Part shown: positions 7,846 to 16,031 of the stretch, piece after piece
Position numbering within the stretch: position 1 is the stretch's first letter
Layout: each line of letters starts with the position of its first letter
Assembly: GCF_001636055.1 (NCBI RefSeq)
Contig: NZ_CP011789.1
Coordinates: 3,782,001 to 3,846,000, forward strand
DNA from: Pseudomonas putida
GTDB lineage: Bacteria > Pseudomonadota > Gammaproteobacteria > Pseudomonadales > Pseudomonadaceae
Direction of reading: 5' to 3'
Length of the DNA stretch: 64,000 nucleotides
Made by a program: the position numbers and the translations under genes
Notes under the pieces: generated by a model
What the model saw: only the letters and a program-made list of their open reading frames with translations
What the model was told of the DNA's origin: nothing
Databases searched by the model: none

Positions 7846-8913
7846 ATGAGCCATCCCCTCGACACCCTCTGGTACACCCGCTGTCCGGTTCCCACCGGGC
7901 TTGGCATCGCCGTCCAGCAAGGCTGGCTGCAGGCCGACCTGTCTGCCCTCGGCACCCAGGTCCAGTCGCTGCGCGAAGCCGACGACCAGGCCGTGCGCGA
8001 ATCGCACTTCGACCACAGCCTGCGCAACTCGGTGCGCCATGGCGGCAGCATCCCGGCGATCTGGGCCCGCGCCCAAGGCCGCGAAACCCGCGTGATCGGC
8101 CTGTCGTGGGCAGACGAGGCGCAGTTGATCCTGAGCCTTCCGGGCAGTGGCATCCGCACGGTCAAGGACCTTGCCGGGCGGCGCTTCGGCCTGCCCGACT
8201 GGGCCGCGGCACAGATCGACTTCACCCGCGCCCAGGCCCTGCGCGGGCTGGAAAACGCCTTGCGCCTCGAGGGCCTGCAGGTGGGGGACGTGCAGTTGGT
8301 CAACTACCGCTACGACGGCACCTTCAGCGACCGCCCGGTGCGTAACGTGGCCGGCACGCCGGTCTCCACCACCCAGACGGCCGGACGCAATCTGGAGTTG
8401 GCCGGGCTGCTGCGTGGCGAGGTCGACGCGATCTTCCTCAAGGGTGCCAGCGCCGTGCAGTTGGCCCATGCCTTTGGCCTGCACACGGTGATCGACACCG
8501 GTGCCCATCCCGACCCGCTGGTGCGCAGCAACAACGGCACCCCGCGCACCCTGGCGGTGGACAGCCACCTGCTCGCCCAGCATCCGCAGGTCGCCCGCAC
8601 GATCCTTGCCGCCGTGTTGCGCGCCGAAGACTGGGCCCAGCGACACCCTGACGAAACCCGCCGCTACCTGGCCCGCGAAACCAACAGCAGCGAGTACTGG
8701 GTCAGCGTCGCCTACGGCAACGATGCCCACCTGCGCCTGCGCACAGCCCTGGACGAGCAGGCCCTCGCCGCCCTGCAGGACTTCGTCCATTTCCTCAAGC
8801 GCTGGCGCTTCATCCCCGCCAGTTTCACGGTCAGCGACTGGATCGACCGCGGCCCACTGGACGCGCTGCTGGCCAACACCCCTGCCATGGAAAGGACCTC
8901 CGTCGCCCTATGA
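7846..8913 (+). CDS. DszB-like sulfinate desulfinase family protein, paralogue 2 (catalytic Cys present)
   Basis: A 355-residue protein of the DszB/SsuA fold with no signal peptide; the recognisable family motif begins at residue 8. Cys13 in LWYTRCPVPTGLG lines up with the DszB nucleophile Cys27. His54 (ESHFDH) and Arg64 (VRHGG) line up with His60 and Arg70 and keep the ten-residue spacing. The later region GRRFGLPDW (about 112-120) and the C-terminal LKRWRFIP also resemble DszB. The gene lies 20 bases after the SsuD-like monooxygenase and overlaps the next paralogue by 4 bases, so it is co-transcribed from the promoter at 6623. I infer it removes sulfite from a sulfinate made by the neighbouring monooxygenases. 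The alternative is a ligand-binding protein. Confidence 0.75.
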   Translation: MSHPLDTLWYTRCPVPTGLGIAVQQGWLQADLSALGTQVQSLREADDQAVRESHFDHSLRNSVRHGGSIPAIWARAQGRETRVIGLSWADEAQLILSLPGSGIRTVKDLAGRRFGLPDWAAAQIDFTRAQALRGLENALRLEGLQVGDVQLVNYRYDGTFSDRPVRNVAGTPVSTTQTAGRNLELAGLLRGEVDAIFLKGASAVQLAHAFGLHTVIDTGAHPDPLVRSNNGTPRTLAVDSHLLAQHPQVARTILAAVLRAEDWAQRHPDETRRYLARETNSSEYWVSVAYGNDAHLRLRTALDEQALAALQDFVHFLKRWRFIPASFTVSDWIDRGPLDALLANTPAMERTSVAL

Positions 8914-9968
8914 GCAAGCCACTGGAAACCCTCTGGTACACCCACAGCCCGGTGCCCACCGGGCTCGGTATCGCCGTGCAGTCCGGACGCCTGGCCCAGG
9001 CGTTTCAACCGTTCGGCACCAATATCCAATCACTGCGCGAGTCCAGCGAACGGGAGGTGCGCGAAGCCCACTACGACCATCACCTGCAGAACTCGGTGCG
9101 CCACGGCGGTAGCATCCCGGCGATCTGGGCCTATGCCAGCGGCGTCCAGACCCGGGTGTTGGGGCTGTCGTGGATCGACGAGGTCCAGCTGATTCTCACC
9201 ACTGAAGAAAGCAGCGTGCGCACGATCCGCGACCTGAAGAATCGCCGCTTCGGCCTGCCGAAATGGGCCAACGTGCAGATCGACTTCACCCGCGCCCAGG
9301 CCCTGCGCGGCCTGGAAAACGCGCTCAAGCTCGAAGGCCTGTCGGTGGCCGATGTCGAGCTGGTCGACTATCCCTACGGCGGCACCTACAGCGACGACCC
9401 CAAGCACCACCTGCACGGCTCCGCCGTCAGCCTGGGCACCAGCCGCTTCAGTCGGCGCAACAACGAACTGATCGGCCTGCTGCGCGGCGATATCGACGCC
9501 ATCTTCCTCAAGGGTGCGCACGCGGTCAGCCTGGCCCACGAGTTCGGCCTGCGCGTGGTGGTCGATACTGGCAGCCATCCCGATCCGCTGATTCGCAGCA
9601 ACAACGGCACGGCGCGGACCCTGACGGTCGATACGCACTTGCTGCACGAGCATTTCGACGCCAGCGTGACCTTGGTCGATACCGTGCTGCGCACCGAGCA
9701 ATGGGCCTGGGCCAACCCCGAGGAGACCCGGCGTTTTCTGGCCCGTGAGCTGAACACCAGCGAGTACTGGGTGGCAGCCGCCTATGGCGAGGATGCCCAC
9801 CGGCGATTGCGCACCACCCTGGACAATCGCTCGATCGAGGCGCTGCAGGACTTCACCGAATTCCTCCACCGCTGGGGGTTCATCCCGCGGCGCTTCGACG
9901 TGCGCGAGTGGATCGATTTCAGTGTGCTGGAGAAGGTGATCGGCTCGACGTCGCGGCTGGCGGTCTGA
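8910..9968 (+). CDS. DszB-like protein, paralogue 3, with Ser in place of the catalytic Cys
   Basis: A 352-residue protein very similar to its neighbour at 7846-8913 over its whole length, starting MSKPLETLWYTHSPVPTGLG. The residue equal to the DszB nucleophile is Ser13, encoded by AGC. His54 and Arg64 are unchanged, as is the GGSIPAIWA block. It has no signal peptide. The ATG overlaps the previous stop (ATGA), so the two are translationally coupled and probably made in similar amounts. It could be a catalytically dead binding partner, an enzyme with altered chemistry or a cytoplasmic sensor. DszB is known to lose activity when Cys27 is changed to Ser. The operon ends near the inverted repeat at 10019-10091. 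Confidence 0.75.
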   Translation: MSKPLETLWYTHSPVPTGLGIAVQSGRLAQAFQPFGTNIQSLRESSEREVREAHYDHHLQNSVRHGGSIPAIWAYASGVQTRVLGLSWIDEVQLILTTEESSVRTIRDLKNRRFGLPKWANVQIDFTRAQALRGLENALKLEGLSVADVELVDYPYGGTYSDDPKHHLHGSAVSLGTSRFSRRNNELIGLLRGDIDAIFLKGAHAVSLAHEFGLRVVVDTGSHPDPLIRSNNGTARTLTVDTHLLHEHFDASVTLVDTVLRTEQWAWANPEETRRFLARELNTSEYWVAAAYGEDAHRRLRTTLDNRSIEALQDFTEFLHRWGFIPRRFDVREWIDFSVLEKVIGSTSRLAV

Positions 9969-10018
9969 GCGTAGGTCCACATAGGGCGTAACGGCCCTCA
10001 GCACCGGGGGGCTGTGCC

Positions 10019-10091
10019 TGTCTTGTTCAAAATCTAAAGGCCAGCCCAATCCCTGTGGGAGTGGGCTCGTCTTTAGATTTTGAGCAAGACA
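10019..10091. repeat. long inverted repeat enclosing a REP-like core; possible terminator
   Basis: Arms of about 21 bases (TGTCTTGTTCAAAATCTAAAG and its complement at 10071-10091, one mismatch) flank a stem-forming AGCCC...GGGCT core with CCTGTGGGAGTGGGCT. The AT-rich arms contrast with the surrounding DNA. It lies 50 bases after the third DszB-like gene and before the TonB receptor promoter, so it could end the upstream transcript. An insertion of a small mobile repeat is also possible. The gap 9969-10317 otherwise holds the activator palindromes and the promoter described separately. Confidence 0.65.
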
Positions 10092-10115
10092 GTTGCTCCT
10101 ACAAGGACCACGCCA

Positions 10116-10164
10116 ACCTGCTGCCCAAGCAACATCCCCCCGACCCATTGCTGCCCCAGCAGCA
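10116..10164 (+). promoter_or_regulatory. two copies of the activator palindrome upstream of TonB receptor 1
   Basis: Copies at 10116-10134 (15 of 19 positions) and 10146-10164 (16 of 19) of TGTTGCTGCCCCAGCAACA lie on the same face order 30 bases apart. A partial third copy, TTGCTGCCCC, starts at 10181. They are centred about 150 and 120 bases upstream of the -12 element of the promoter at 10261-10276. Tandem sites are common for cooperative enhancer-binding proteins. Confidence 0.6.
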
Positions 10165-10260
10165 CCCCGCAAACAGCCCCTTGCTGCCCCGCCCGCAACC
10201 GCGCCGAAAAGCCTTCTTTAAATCAAAGAAAATCAATATAAAACAATCACTTGCAGATAC

Positions 10261-10276
10261 TGGCACAGTCCCTGCT
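10261..10276 (+). promoter_or_regulatory. sigma-54 promoter for TonB receptor 1
   Basis: TGGCACAGTCCCTGCT matches the sigma-54 consensus with one change (CTGC for TTGC). Transcription should start near 10287, about 30 bases before the ATG at 10318. The preceding 60 bases are AT-rich, which may help DNA bending between activator and promoter. Confidence 0.75.
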
Positions 10277-10317
10277 CTACCCCTCCCCAACAACACTTGA
10301 AACACGGGGAGAACCAC

Positions 10318-12573
10318 ATGCACCAGCTCAACCCTCTGGCCCGCCAGATAGGCCTGGCCCTGCTGCTGGCCGGTGCCGGCAACCAGGCCTACGCCGCCAC
10401 CGAAACCAGCGAAGAAAAGAAAACCGAACCCGCCCTCGAAACCGTCACCGTCACTGCCCAGCACCGCGAACAGACGCTGCAGGAAGTGCCCGTCGCGGTC
10501 TCGGCGATCAAGGGCACCCAGCTCACCGCCGACGGCGTTCGCTCGATGGGCGACATCACCACCTTCGTGCCCAACGCCTCGGCCAAGAACCCCGATGGCG
10601 ACGGCCGCCCACGCTGGTACATCCGTGGCCTGGGCACCGGCGACACCGGTGCGGCGACGGTCTACCCGGTGGGCATCTATGCCGACGACGTCTACCTCAA
10701 CGCGCCCATTGCTGGCGGCGGGCCGCTGTTCGACCTGGAACGCATCGAGATCCTGCGCGGGCCACAGGGCACGCTGTACGGCAAGAACACCACGGCCGGC
10801 GCCGTGAACGTCATTTCCAAGAAGCCGACCTTCGACACCGACGGCTACGGCACCGTCGGTTTCGGCAGCAAGAACGAGCGCATCCTCAACGGTGCACTGG
10901 GCGGCACCCTGGTGGATGAAAAGCTCGCCGGCCGGGTGTCGCTGTATTCCGAGGAGCGCGACGGCTTCCAGAAGAACGACTTCGATGGCAATACCTATGG
11001 CGACGTGAACAAGAAGGCCATCCGCCTGCAGTTCCTCGCCCAGCTCAACCCCGATCTGGATGCCCTGCTGAAGCTGCACAGTCGCCAGTTCAAGGGCGAT
11101 GGCAGCAACGGCTCGCTGCCAGTTGGCCGTTACTACAACGTCGGCTACCAGCGCCCCAATGGCCGCGACATTTCGCTCAACGTCAACGAGGACTATCGCC
11201 TCGACCACGATGGCGCCTCGCTGACCTTCAACTGGTACCTGGGCGACTACACCCTGACCTCGATCAGCGCCTACGACTACATCCGCAACCGCTCCACCAC
11301 CGACGCCGACTACACCCCCTATGAAGTCAACGGCGCCTCGATCACCGACAACGCCTATCGCCAGTGGTCGCAGGAGCTGCGCCTGGCCTCGCCGCAGGAC
11401 CGCCCCCTGCACTGGCTGGCCGGCGCGCATTATTTCCACGAGAACCTCGACAGCTCGGCCCAGCGTATCGTCGCGCCTGGCCCGACGCCCAACGGCACCG
11501 GCTCCAACCAGGTCGGCAGCACCGCCTATCGCAACCAGGACTTCGACCACCGCACCGACAGCTATGCGCTGTTCGGCAACGTCACCTATGACTTCACCGA
11601 TGCCTTCAGCCTGACCGGTGGCCTGCGCTGGACCCAGGAGAAAAAGGATATCGACCTGGACCTGGTGCAACTGACCCGCGCCACCGCCAATGGCCCGCTG
11701 ATCCCCATCGCCGGCGCTGGCAGCAATGGCAATCGCCAGCAGGACAAGACCTGGGAGGCCTGGACCTACGACCTCACGCCCGAGTACCGCATCAACGACA
11801 ACCTGCGAGTGTTCTTCCGCTATGCCCATGGCTTCCGTTCTGGTGGCTTCAACACCGGGCTGTCCACCAGCCTGGCGCAGTTGACCACGGTGGATCCGGA
11901 GGAGCTCGACGCCTACGAGCTGGGCCTGAAATCCGAGTGGTTCGACCGGCGCCTGACGGTCAACGCCAACGTCTTTTACTACGACTACTCGGATATCCAG
12001 GTGAACCTGCTGACGGTCAACAACGGCGTGCTGACCACCGCCTTGACCAACGGCGCCAAGGGCAAGGTCAAGGGAGCGGAGCTGGAGATCGAGGGCCAGC
12101 CCACCGAACGCCTGCACCTGCGCGCAGCGCTGTCGTTCCTGGACACCGAGTACACCGACTTCAAGAACGTCAACCCCGCCACCGGCGCGGTGACCGCCGA
12201 CTACAGCGGCAACAGCTTCGTGCGTTCGCCACGCAACGTGGTCTCGCTGGGCGCCGACTACACCCTGCCCCTGGATGTGCCAGGGCGCGTGGTGGCCGGC
12301 GGCGACGTGAGCTTTCGCGACAAGGAATATTTCCTGGCCGACCGCCAGAGCAGCGGCGCCGACGAAACCCTCAGCCAGCCCCACTACACCCTGGCCAACG
12401 CGCGCCTGAGCTGGTTCAGCGCCGACGACAAGCTCAGCGTCACCGGCTTCGTCAACAACCTCACCGACCGCCGCTACCAGGTACACGGCCGGCCCAACGG
12501 CACCGCCGGGCAGTACGTGATCACCTACGGCGATCCGCGCACCGTGGGGCTTAGTGTCACCAGCCGGTTCTAG
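10318..12573 (+). CDS. TonB-dependent outer-membrane receptor 1
   Basis: A 751-residue receptor. Residues 1-26 form a signal peptide ending AYA. A TonB-box-like ETVTVTA follows near 40, then the plug domain with LRGPQGTLYGKNTTAGAVN (about 146-164), then a 22-strand barrel ending in a C-terminal aromatic residue (VTSRF). The start is the ATG at 10318 after GGGGAGAA; a TTG 21 bases earlier is less likely. Such receptors import substrates too large or scarce for porins. Control by the same sigma-54 motif as the monooxygenase genes suggests uptake of the organosulfur substrate rather than iron. No Fur box was recognised. The substrate is inferred from context. Confidence 0.88.
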   Translation: MHQLNPLARQIGLALLLAGAGNQAYAATETSEEKKTEPALETVTVTAQHREQTLQEVPVAVSAIKGTQLTADGVRSMGDITTFVPNASAKNPDGDGRPRWYIRGLGTGDTGAATVYPVGIYADDVYLNAPIAGGGPLFDLERIEILRGPQGTLYGKNTTAGAVNVISKKPTFDTDGYGTVGFGSKNERILNGALGGTLVDEKLAGRVSLYSEERDGFQKNDFDGNTYGDVNKKAIRLQFLAQLNPDLDALLKLHSRQFKGDGSNGSLPVGRYYNVGYQRPNGRDISLNVNEDYRLDHDGASLTFNWYLGDYTLTSISAYDYIRNRSTTDADYTPYEVNGASITDNAYRQWSQELRLASPQDRPLHWLAGAHYFHENLDSSAQRIVAPGPTPNGTGSNQVGSTAYRNQDFDHRTDSYALFGNVTYDFTDAFSLTGGLRWTQEKKDIDLDLVQLTRATANGPLIPIAGAGSNGNRQQDKTWEAWTYDLTPEYRINDNLRVFFRYAHGFRSGGFNTGLSTSLAQLTTVDPEELDAYELGLKSEWFDRRLTVNANVFYYDYSDIQVNLLTVNNGVLTTALTNGAKGKVKGAELEIEGQPTERLHLRAALSFLDTEYTDFKNVNPATGAVTADYSGNSFVRSPRNVVSLGADYTLPLDVPGRVVAGGDVSFRDKEYFLADRQSSGADETLSQPHYTLANARLSWFSADDKLSVTGFVNNLTDRRYQVHGRPNGTAGQYVITYGDPRTVGLSVTSRF

Positions 12574-12587
12574 GTCGCTCTTGCGGG

Positions 12588-12625
12588 CCCTATCGCGGGC
12601 AAGCCCGCTCCCACAAGCGATAGGG
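12588..12625. repeat. REP element between the two TonB receptor genes
   Basis: CCCTATCG and CGATAGGG flank the core GCGGGCAAGCCCGCTCCCACA. It lies 14 bases after the first receptor stop and 38 bases before the second receptor start. It may separate expression of the two receptors, since no new sigma-54 promoter is seen here. Confidence 0.8.
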
Positions 12626-12663
12626 TCAGCACAACCAACACACACTTCTAGCAGGAACCCCAG

Positions 12664-15111
12664 ATGCCCCACCACACTCCCTTGGCACGCGCCATCGCCG
12701 TGGCCATCGCCGGCTTCGCCGTGCCCGCTTTCGCTGCCGAACCCAACGACCGACTCGACACCGTGGTCGTGGTCGGCACCCATAGAAGCGATGTGACCGC
12801 CCTGCAAAGCGCCGCCCCGGTGGACGTGCTCAGCGGCGAGAAACTGCGCGAGACCGGCGCCAGCGACCTGTCTGGCGCGCTGACCGCGTTGTCGCCGTCG
12901 TTCAGCTTCCCGCAATCGCCACAGGGTGCCTTCGCCGGCTCCATCGCCCAAGGCGCCTCGCTGCGCGGGCTGGCCTCCGACCAGGTGCTGGTGCTGGTCA
13001 ACGGCAAACGCCGCCATACCAGCGCCAACGTCACCCGCCAGGGCCTGGTCAATGGCCGTGGCGCCGCCGCCGTGGACCTGAGCCTGATCCCGCTGAGCGC
13101 TATCGAGCGGGTCGAGATCCTGCGCGATGGCGCCGCCGCCCAGTACGGCTCGGACGCCATCGCCGGGGTGATCAACATCGTGCTCAAGGAACGCGACGAC
13201 GGCGGCAACATCGGCTATCGCTTCGGCGGTTACGACAAGGGCGACGGCCTGCAGCGCAAGCTCAGCGGCTGGAAAGGCTTCGCCCTGCCCAACGATGGTT
13301 TCCTCACCCTGGCCTTCGATGCAGGCAGCCAGGACCCGGCCAGCGACACCCGCGATGACAACCGGATCTTCTACCCCGGCGACACCAGCATCAACACCCC
13401 GCGCGAGCAGAACAACCGCTACCGTAACTGGCGTTGGGGCTCAGGCAATGTGTCCGATCAGTACAATTTCACGGCCAACGCCGAGACCGGCCTCGGCGCC
13501 GGGCTGACGGCCTACGGTTTTGCCAGCTACGCGCACAAGAACACCGATGCCGAGGGCTTCTTCGACCCGCCCACCACCCTGCGCAACAACTACGGCAGCA
13601 CAGCCCTGGCCCGCTACCCCGATGGTCGCCTGCCGATCACTCGCTACGGCCTGGAGGACTACGCGGCCACCGGTGGCCTGCGCTTCGAAGACGCCACCCT
13701 GGGCAACTTCGACCTGGCCTTGAACTACGGCAACAACCGCCTCGACTCCACCGACCGCGACGCCATCAACCCCAGCTGGGGCGCGGCCAGCCCGTCGACC
13801 ATCTATACCGGCCGACGTGAAGCCGACCAGACCAACCTGACCCTGGACTGGACCCGCGATTTCGCCACGGACCTGCTGTTCAAGCCGCTGACGGTCTCTG
13901 CAGGCCTGGCCTGGCGCAAGGAGAACTACGAGCTAACCGCTGGCGACGCCGCCGGCTGGTCCAACGGCCCGCTGTTCAATACCCTCGACCCGATCACCGG
14001 CCGCCGCCTGCCGGGCTACTACTCGGGGATCACCCAGGTCGATGCCGCTTCGCTGGATCGTCGGGTGATCGGCGCCTACTTCGACCTCGAAGGGCAGATC
14101 ACCGAGAAATTCCAGGCCGGACTGGCCGTGCGCAGCGAGCATTATTCGGACTTCGGTGACACCACCAACGGCAAGCTGTCGCTACGCTATGACTTCTCGC
14201 CGCAGATCGCCGCGCGGGCCAGCGCCAGCACCGGTTATCGAGCACCGTCCCTGGTGCAGAGCGGGCTTTCGTCGTTCAGCGTACAAGTCGTCGAACAGCC
14301 GCCTGGCAGCGGCAACTGGGTCGAGGTGCAGCAACGCACCCTGCGTGCCGACAGCCCCGAGGCACAGCTGCTCGGGGGCAAGGCGCTCAAGCCCGAGGAG
14401 TCGACCAACTTCTCCGTGGGGCTGGTCTGGCGCCCGCTGCCCAACGCCTCGCTGACCCTCGATGCCTACCGCATCGACATCGACAACCGCATCACCCTGT
14501 CGGACCAGTTGCCGGCGTCGGTGGTCTCGCCGATCTTCGCCGGTACGCCCTACGCCAATATCCAGAGCGCTGCGTTCTACAGCAACATCGCCGACACCCG
14601 CACCGATGGCATCGAGCTGGCCGGGCACTACGACCTGGACCTGGGTGCCTGGGGCCGGGTCAACCTCAACGGTGGCTATGCGCGCAATAACACCCGCATC
14701 ACCGGCCTGGACAGTGTCGGCGGCATTCCCGGCAACCAGATCATCGGTCGCAACACCCAGGGCCTGATCGAAGACGGCACGCCCAAGGACAAGCTGACCC
14801 TGAGCGCCAACTGGCTGTACGACGGCTGGAGCATCACCCTGGCCCAGCGTCGCTATGGTGAATGGAAGAGCCTGAACGCCAGCAACCCGACGCTGGACCA
14901 GACGTTCAGCCCGCAGTGGGTGACCGACCTGGACGTGTCGTACCGCCTTGACCTGGGGCTGACCCTGTCGGTCGGTGCGATCAATCTGTTCGACAGCCAC
15001 CCGGACAAGCTCGAAGGCGCGCAGCTGTATGGTGTGCCGAAGTATTCGATCACCAGCCCCGAGGGCGCACAGGGGGCGTTCTACTACACCAGCCTGAGTT
15101 ACGACTTCTGA
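12664..15111 (+). CDS. TonB-dependent outer-membrane receptor 2
   Basis: An 815-residue receptor of a different subfamily from its neighbour. Residues 1-24 form a signal peptide ending AFA. The TonB-box region is DTVVVVGTHR (about 32-41), and the plug contains IERVEILRDGAAAQYGSDAIAGVIN (near 147-171). The barrel ends SLSYDF. AGGA lies 9 bases before the ATG at 12664. No separate promoter is visible, so it probably depends on read-through from receptor 1. It is followed by the sigma-54-controlled importer genes. It likely handles another form of the same class of substrate, judged by position only. Confidence 0.87.
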   Translation: MPHHTPLARAIAVAIAGFAVPAFAAEPNDRLDTVVVVGTHRSDVTALQSAAPVDVLSGEKLRETGASDLSGALTALSPSFSFPQSPQGAFAGSIAQGASLRGLASDQVLVLVNGKRRHTSANVTRQGLVNGRGAAAVDLSLIPLSAIERVEILRDGAAAQYGSDAIAGVINIVLKERDDGGNIGYRFGGYDKGDGLQRKLSGWKGFALPNDGFLTLAFDAGSQDPASDTRDDNRIFYPGDTSINTPREQNNRYRNWRWGSGNVSDQYNFTANAETGLGAGLTAYGFASYAHKNTDAEGFFDPPTTLRNNYGSTALARYPDGRLPITRYGLEDYAATGGLRFEDATLGNFDLALNYGNNRLDSTDRDAINPSWGAASPSTIYTGRREADQTNLTLDWTRDFATDLLFKPLTVSAGLAWRKENYELTAGDAAGWSNGPLFNTLDPITGRRLPGYYSGITQVDAASLDRRVIGAYFDLEGQITEKFQAGLAVRSEHYSDFGDTTNGKLSLRYDFSPQIAARASASTGYRAPSLVQSGLSSFSVQVVEQPPGSGNWVEVQQRTLRADSPEAQLLGGKALKPEESTNFSVGLVWRPLPNASLTLDAYRIDIDNRITLSDQLPASVVSPIFAGTPYANIQSAAFYSNIADTRTDGIELAGHYDLDLGAWGRVNLNGGYARNNTRITGLDSVGGIPGNQIIGRNTQGLIEDGTPKDKLTLSANWLYDGWSITLAQRRYGEWKSLNASNPTLDQTFSPQWVTDLDVSYRLDLGLTLSVGAINLFDSHPDKLEGAQLYGVPKYSITSPEGAQGAFYYTSLSYDF

Positions 15112-15136
15112 CTCGGCGCGCGCCCCACTGCTGATC

Positions 15137-15155
15137 GACTGCTGCCCCAGCAGCA
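15137..15155 (+). promoter_or_regulatory. copy of the activator palindrome upstream of the importer operon
   Basis: GACTGCTGCCCCAGCAGCA matches 15 of 19 positions of TGTTGCTGCCCCAGCAACA and keeps the core TGCTGCCCCAGCA. An extra CTGCTG follows at 15161. It is centred about 87 bases upstream of the -12 element of the promoter at 15219-15234. Confidence 0.6.
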
Positions 15156-15218
15156 GCGTACTGCTGCGCCATCATCAGCGCCCATGGCCGAGCCCCGAAA
15201 ACACGGGGCTCGGCACAC

Positions 15219-15234
15219 TGGCACAGGTCTTGCG
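15219..15234 (+). promoter_or_regulatory. sigma-54 promoter for the importer operon
   Basis: TGGCACAGGTCTTGCG matches TGGCACR-N4-TTGCW except for the last weak position. Transcription would start near 15245. This rules out a TTG start at 15230, which lies inside the -12 element, and supports the ATG at 15269. Confidence 0.78.
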
Positions 15235-15268
15235 ATATCCCCGTATCACCGATCACTCAAGGCCTTCC

Positions 15269-16024
15269 ATGCGCGCCCTGCTCGTTCCTCTCTCCTGGTT
15301 GATCTCGCCCCTGGCCCTGCTCGCGTTGTGGGCCTCGGTGGCCGCTGCCGGGCTGTTTCCGGCCAACCTGCTGGTATCGCCGCTGGAGGTCTGGCGCAGC
15401 TTCCAGGAGCTGCTGGGCACCGGCGAGCTTCAGGAGCACCTGGCCGGCAGCCTCTCGCGGCTGGGGCTTGGCTTTGCCTTCGGCGCTCTGTCGGGCCTGG
15501 CCCTGGGCACGGCCATGGCCCTGTCGAAAACTGTCGAGGCCTATTGCGCACCGCTGTTCCATACCCTGCGCCAGGTCCCCAGCATCGCCTTGATCCCGAT
15601 GTTCGTGTTGCTGTTCGGTATCGACGAGACCTTCAAGATCGTCATCGTCGCCAAGACCGCGTTCTTCCCCGTGGCCCTGGCCACCGGCGACGGTATCCGT
15701 GCCATCCCGCGCAGCCATTTCGAGGTGGCGGCGGTCTATCGCCTGGGTTGGCCGACCCTGGTCGCACGCATCGCCCTGCCCGCCGCCGTACCGGCCATCG
15801 TCACCGGCGTACGCGTGGCGCTGACCCGCGCCTGGGTGGTGCTGGTGGCCTGCGAACTGCTCGCCGCCGACAGCGGCCTGGGGCAGATGATCGAAATGGG
15901 GCGCCAGATGCTGCGCATCGATGTGGTGATGGTCGGCGTGGTGATCACCGGGGTGATCGGTTTCACCCTGGACTGTTCGCTGCGACGTGTGGAGCGGCGC
16001 CTGTCTGCCTGGCAGCGCAGTTGA
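15269..16024 (+). CDS. SsuC-type ABC transporter permease 1
   Basis: A 251-residue inner-membrane permease of the SsuC/TauC family with about six membrane helices. The ABC-coupling loop is FEVAAVYRLGWPTLVARIALPAAVPAIVTG in outline (near 151-180), with the usual E-A-A...G...LP pattern. It is the first gene of a three-gene operon (two permeases and an ATPase) led by the sigma-54 promoter at 15219. In this family the usual arrangement is a homodimer of one permease, so two adjacent permeases suggest a heterodimer. No signal-peptide-bearing binding protein gene lies in the operon. Confidence 0.87.
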   Translation: MRALLVPLSWLISPLALLALWASVAAAGLFPANLLVSPLEVWRSFQELLGTGELQEHLAGSLSRLGLGFAFGALSGLALGTAMALSKTVEAYCAPLFHTLRQVPSIALIPMFVLLFGIDETFKIVIVAKTAFFPVALATGDGIRAIPRSHFEVAAVYRLGWPTLVARIALPAAVPAIVTGVRVALTRAWVVLVACELLAADSGLGQMIEMGRQMLRIDVVMVGVVITGVIGFTLDCSLRRVERRLSAWQRS

Positions 16025-16031
16025 GGAGCGA

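Noticed and set aside
103..9968. Annotation of the three DszB-like proteins as periplasmic sulfonate-binding proteins
   Set aside because: None has a signal peptide and two keep Cys, His and Arg in the DszB pattern. The binding-protein option is kept as an alternative but is not the preferred call.
10099..13017. A 972-residue minus-strand frame opposite the TonB receptor genes
   Set aside because: It is antisense to two clear receptors, crosses the sigma-54 promoter region and has the low-complexity Gly/Ala/Val/Gln-rich composition of high-GC antisense frames. No domains are recognisable.
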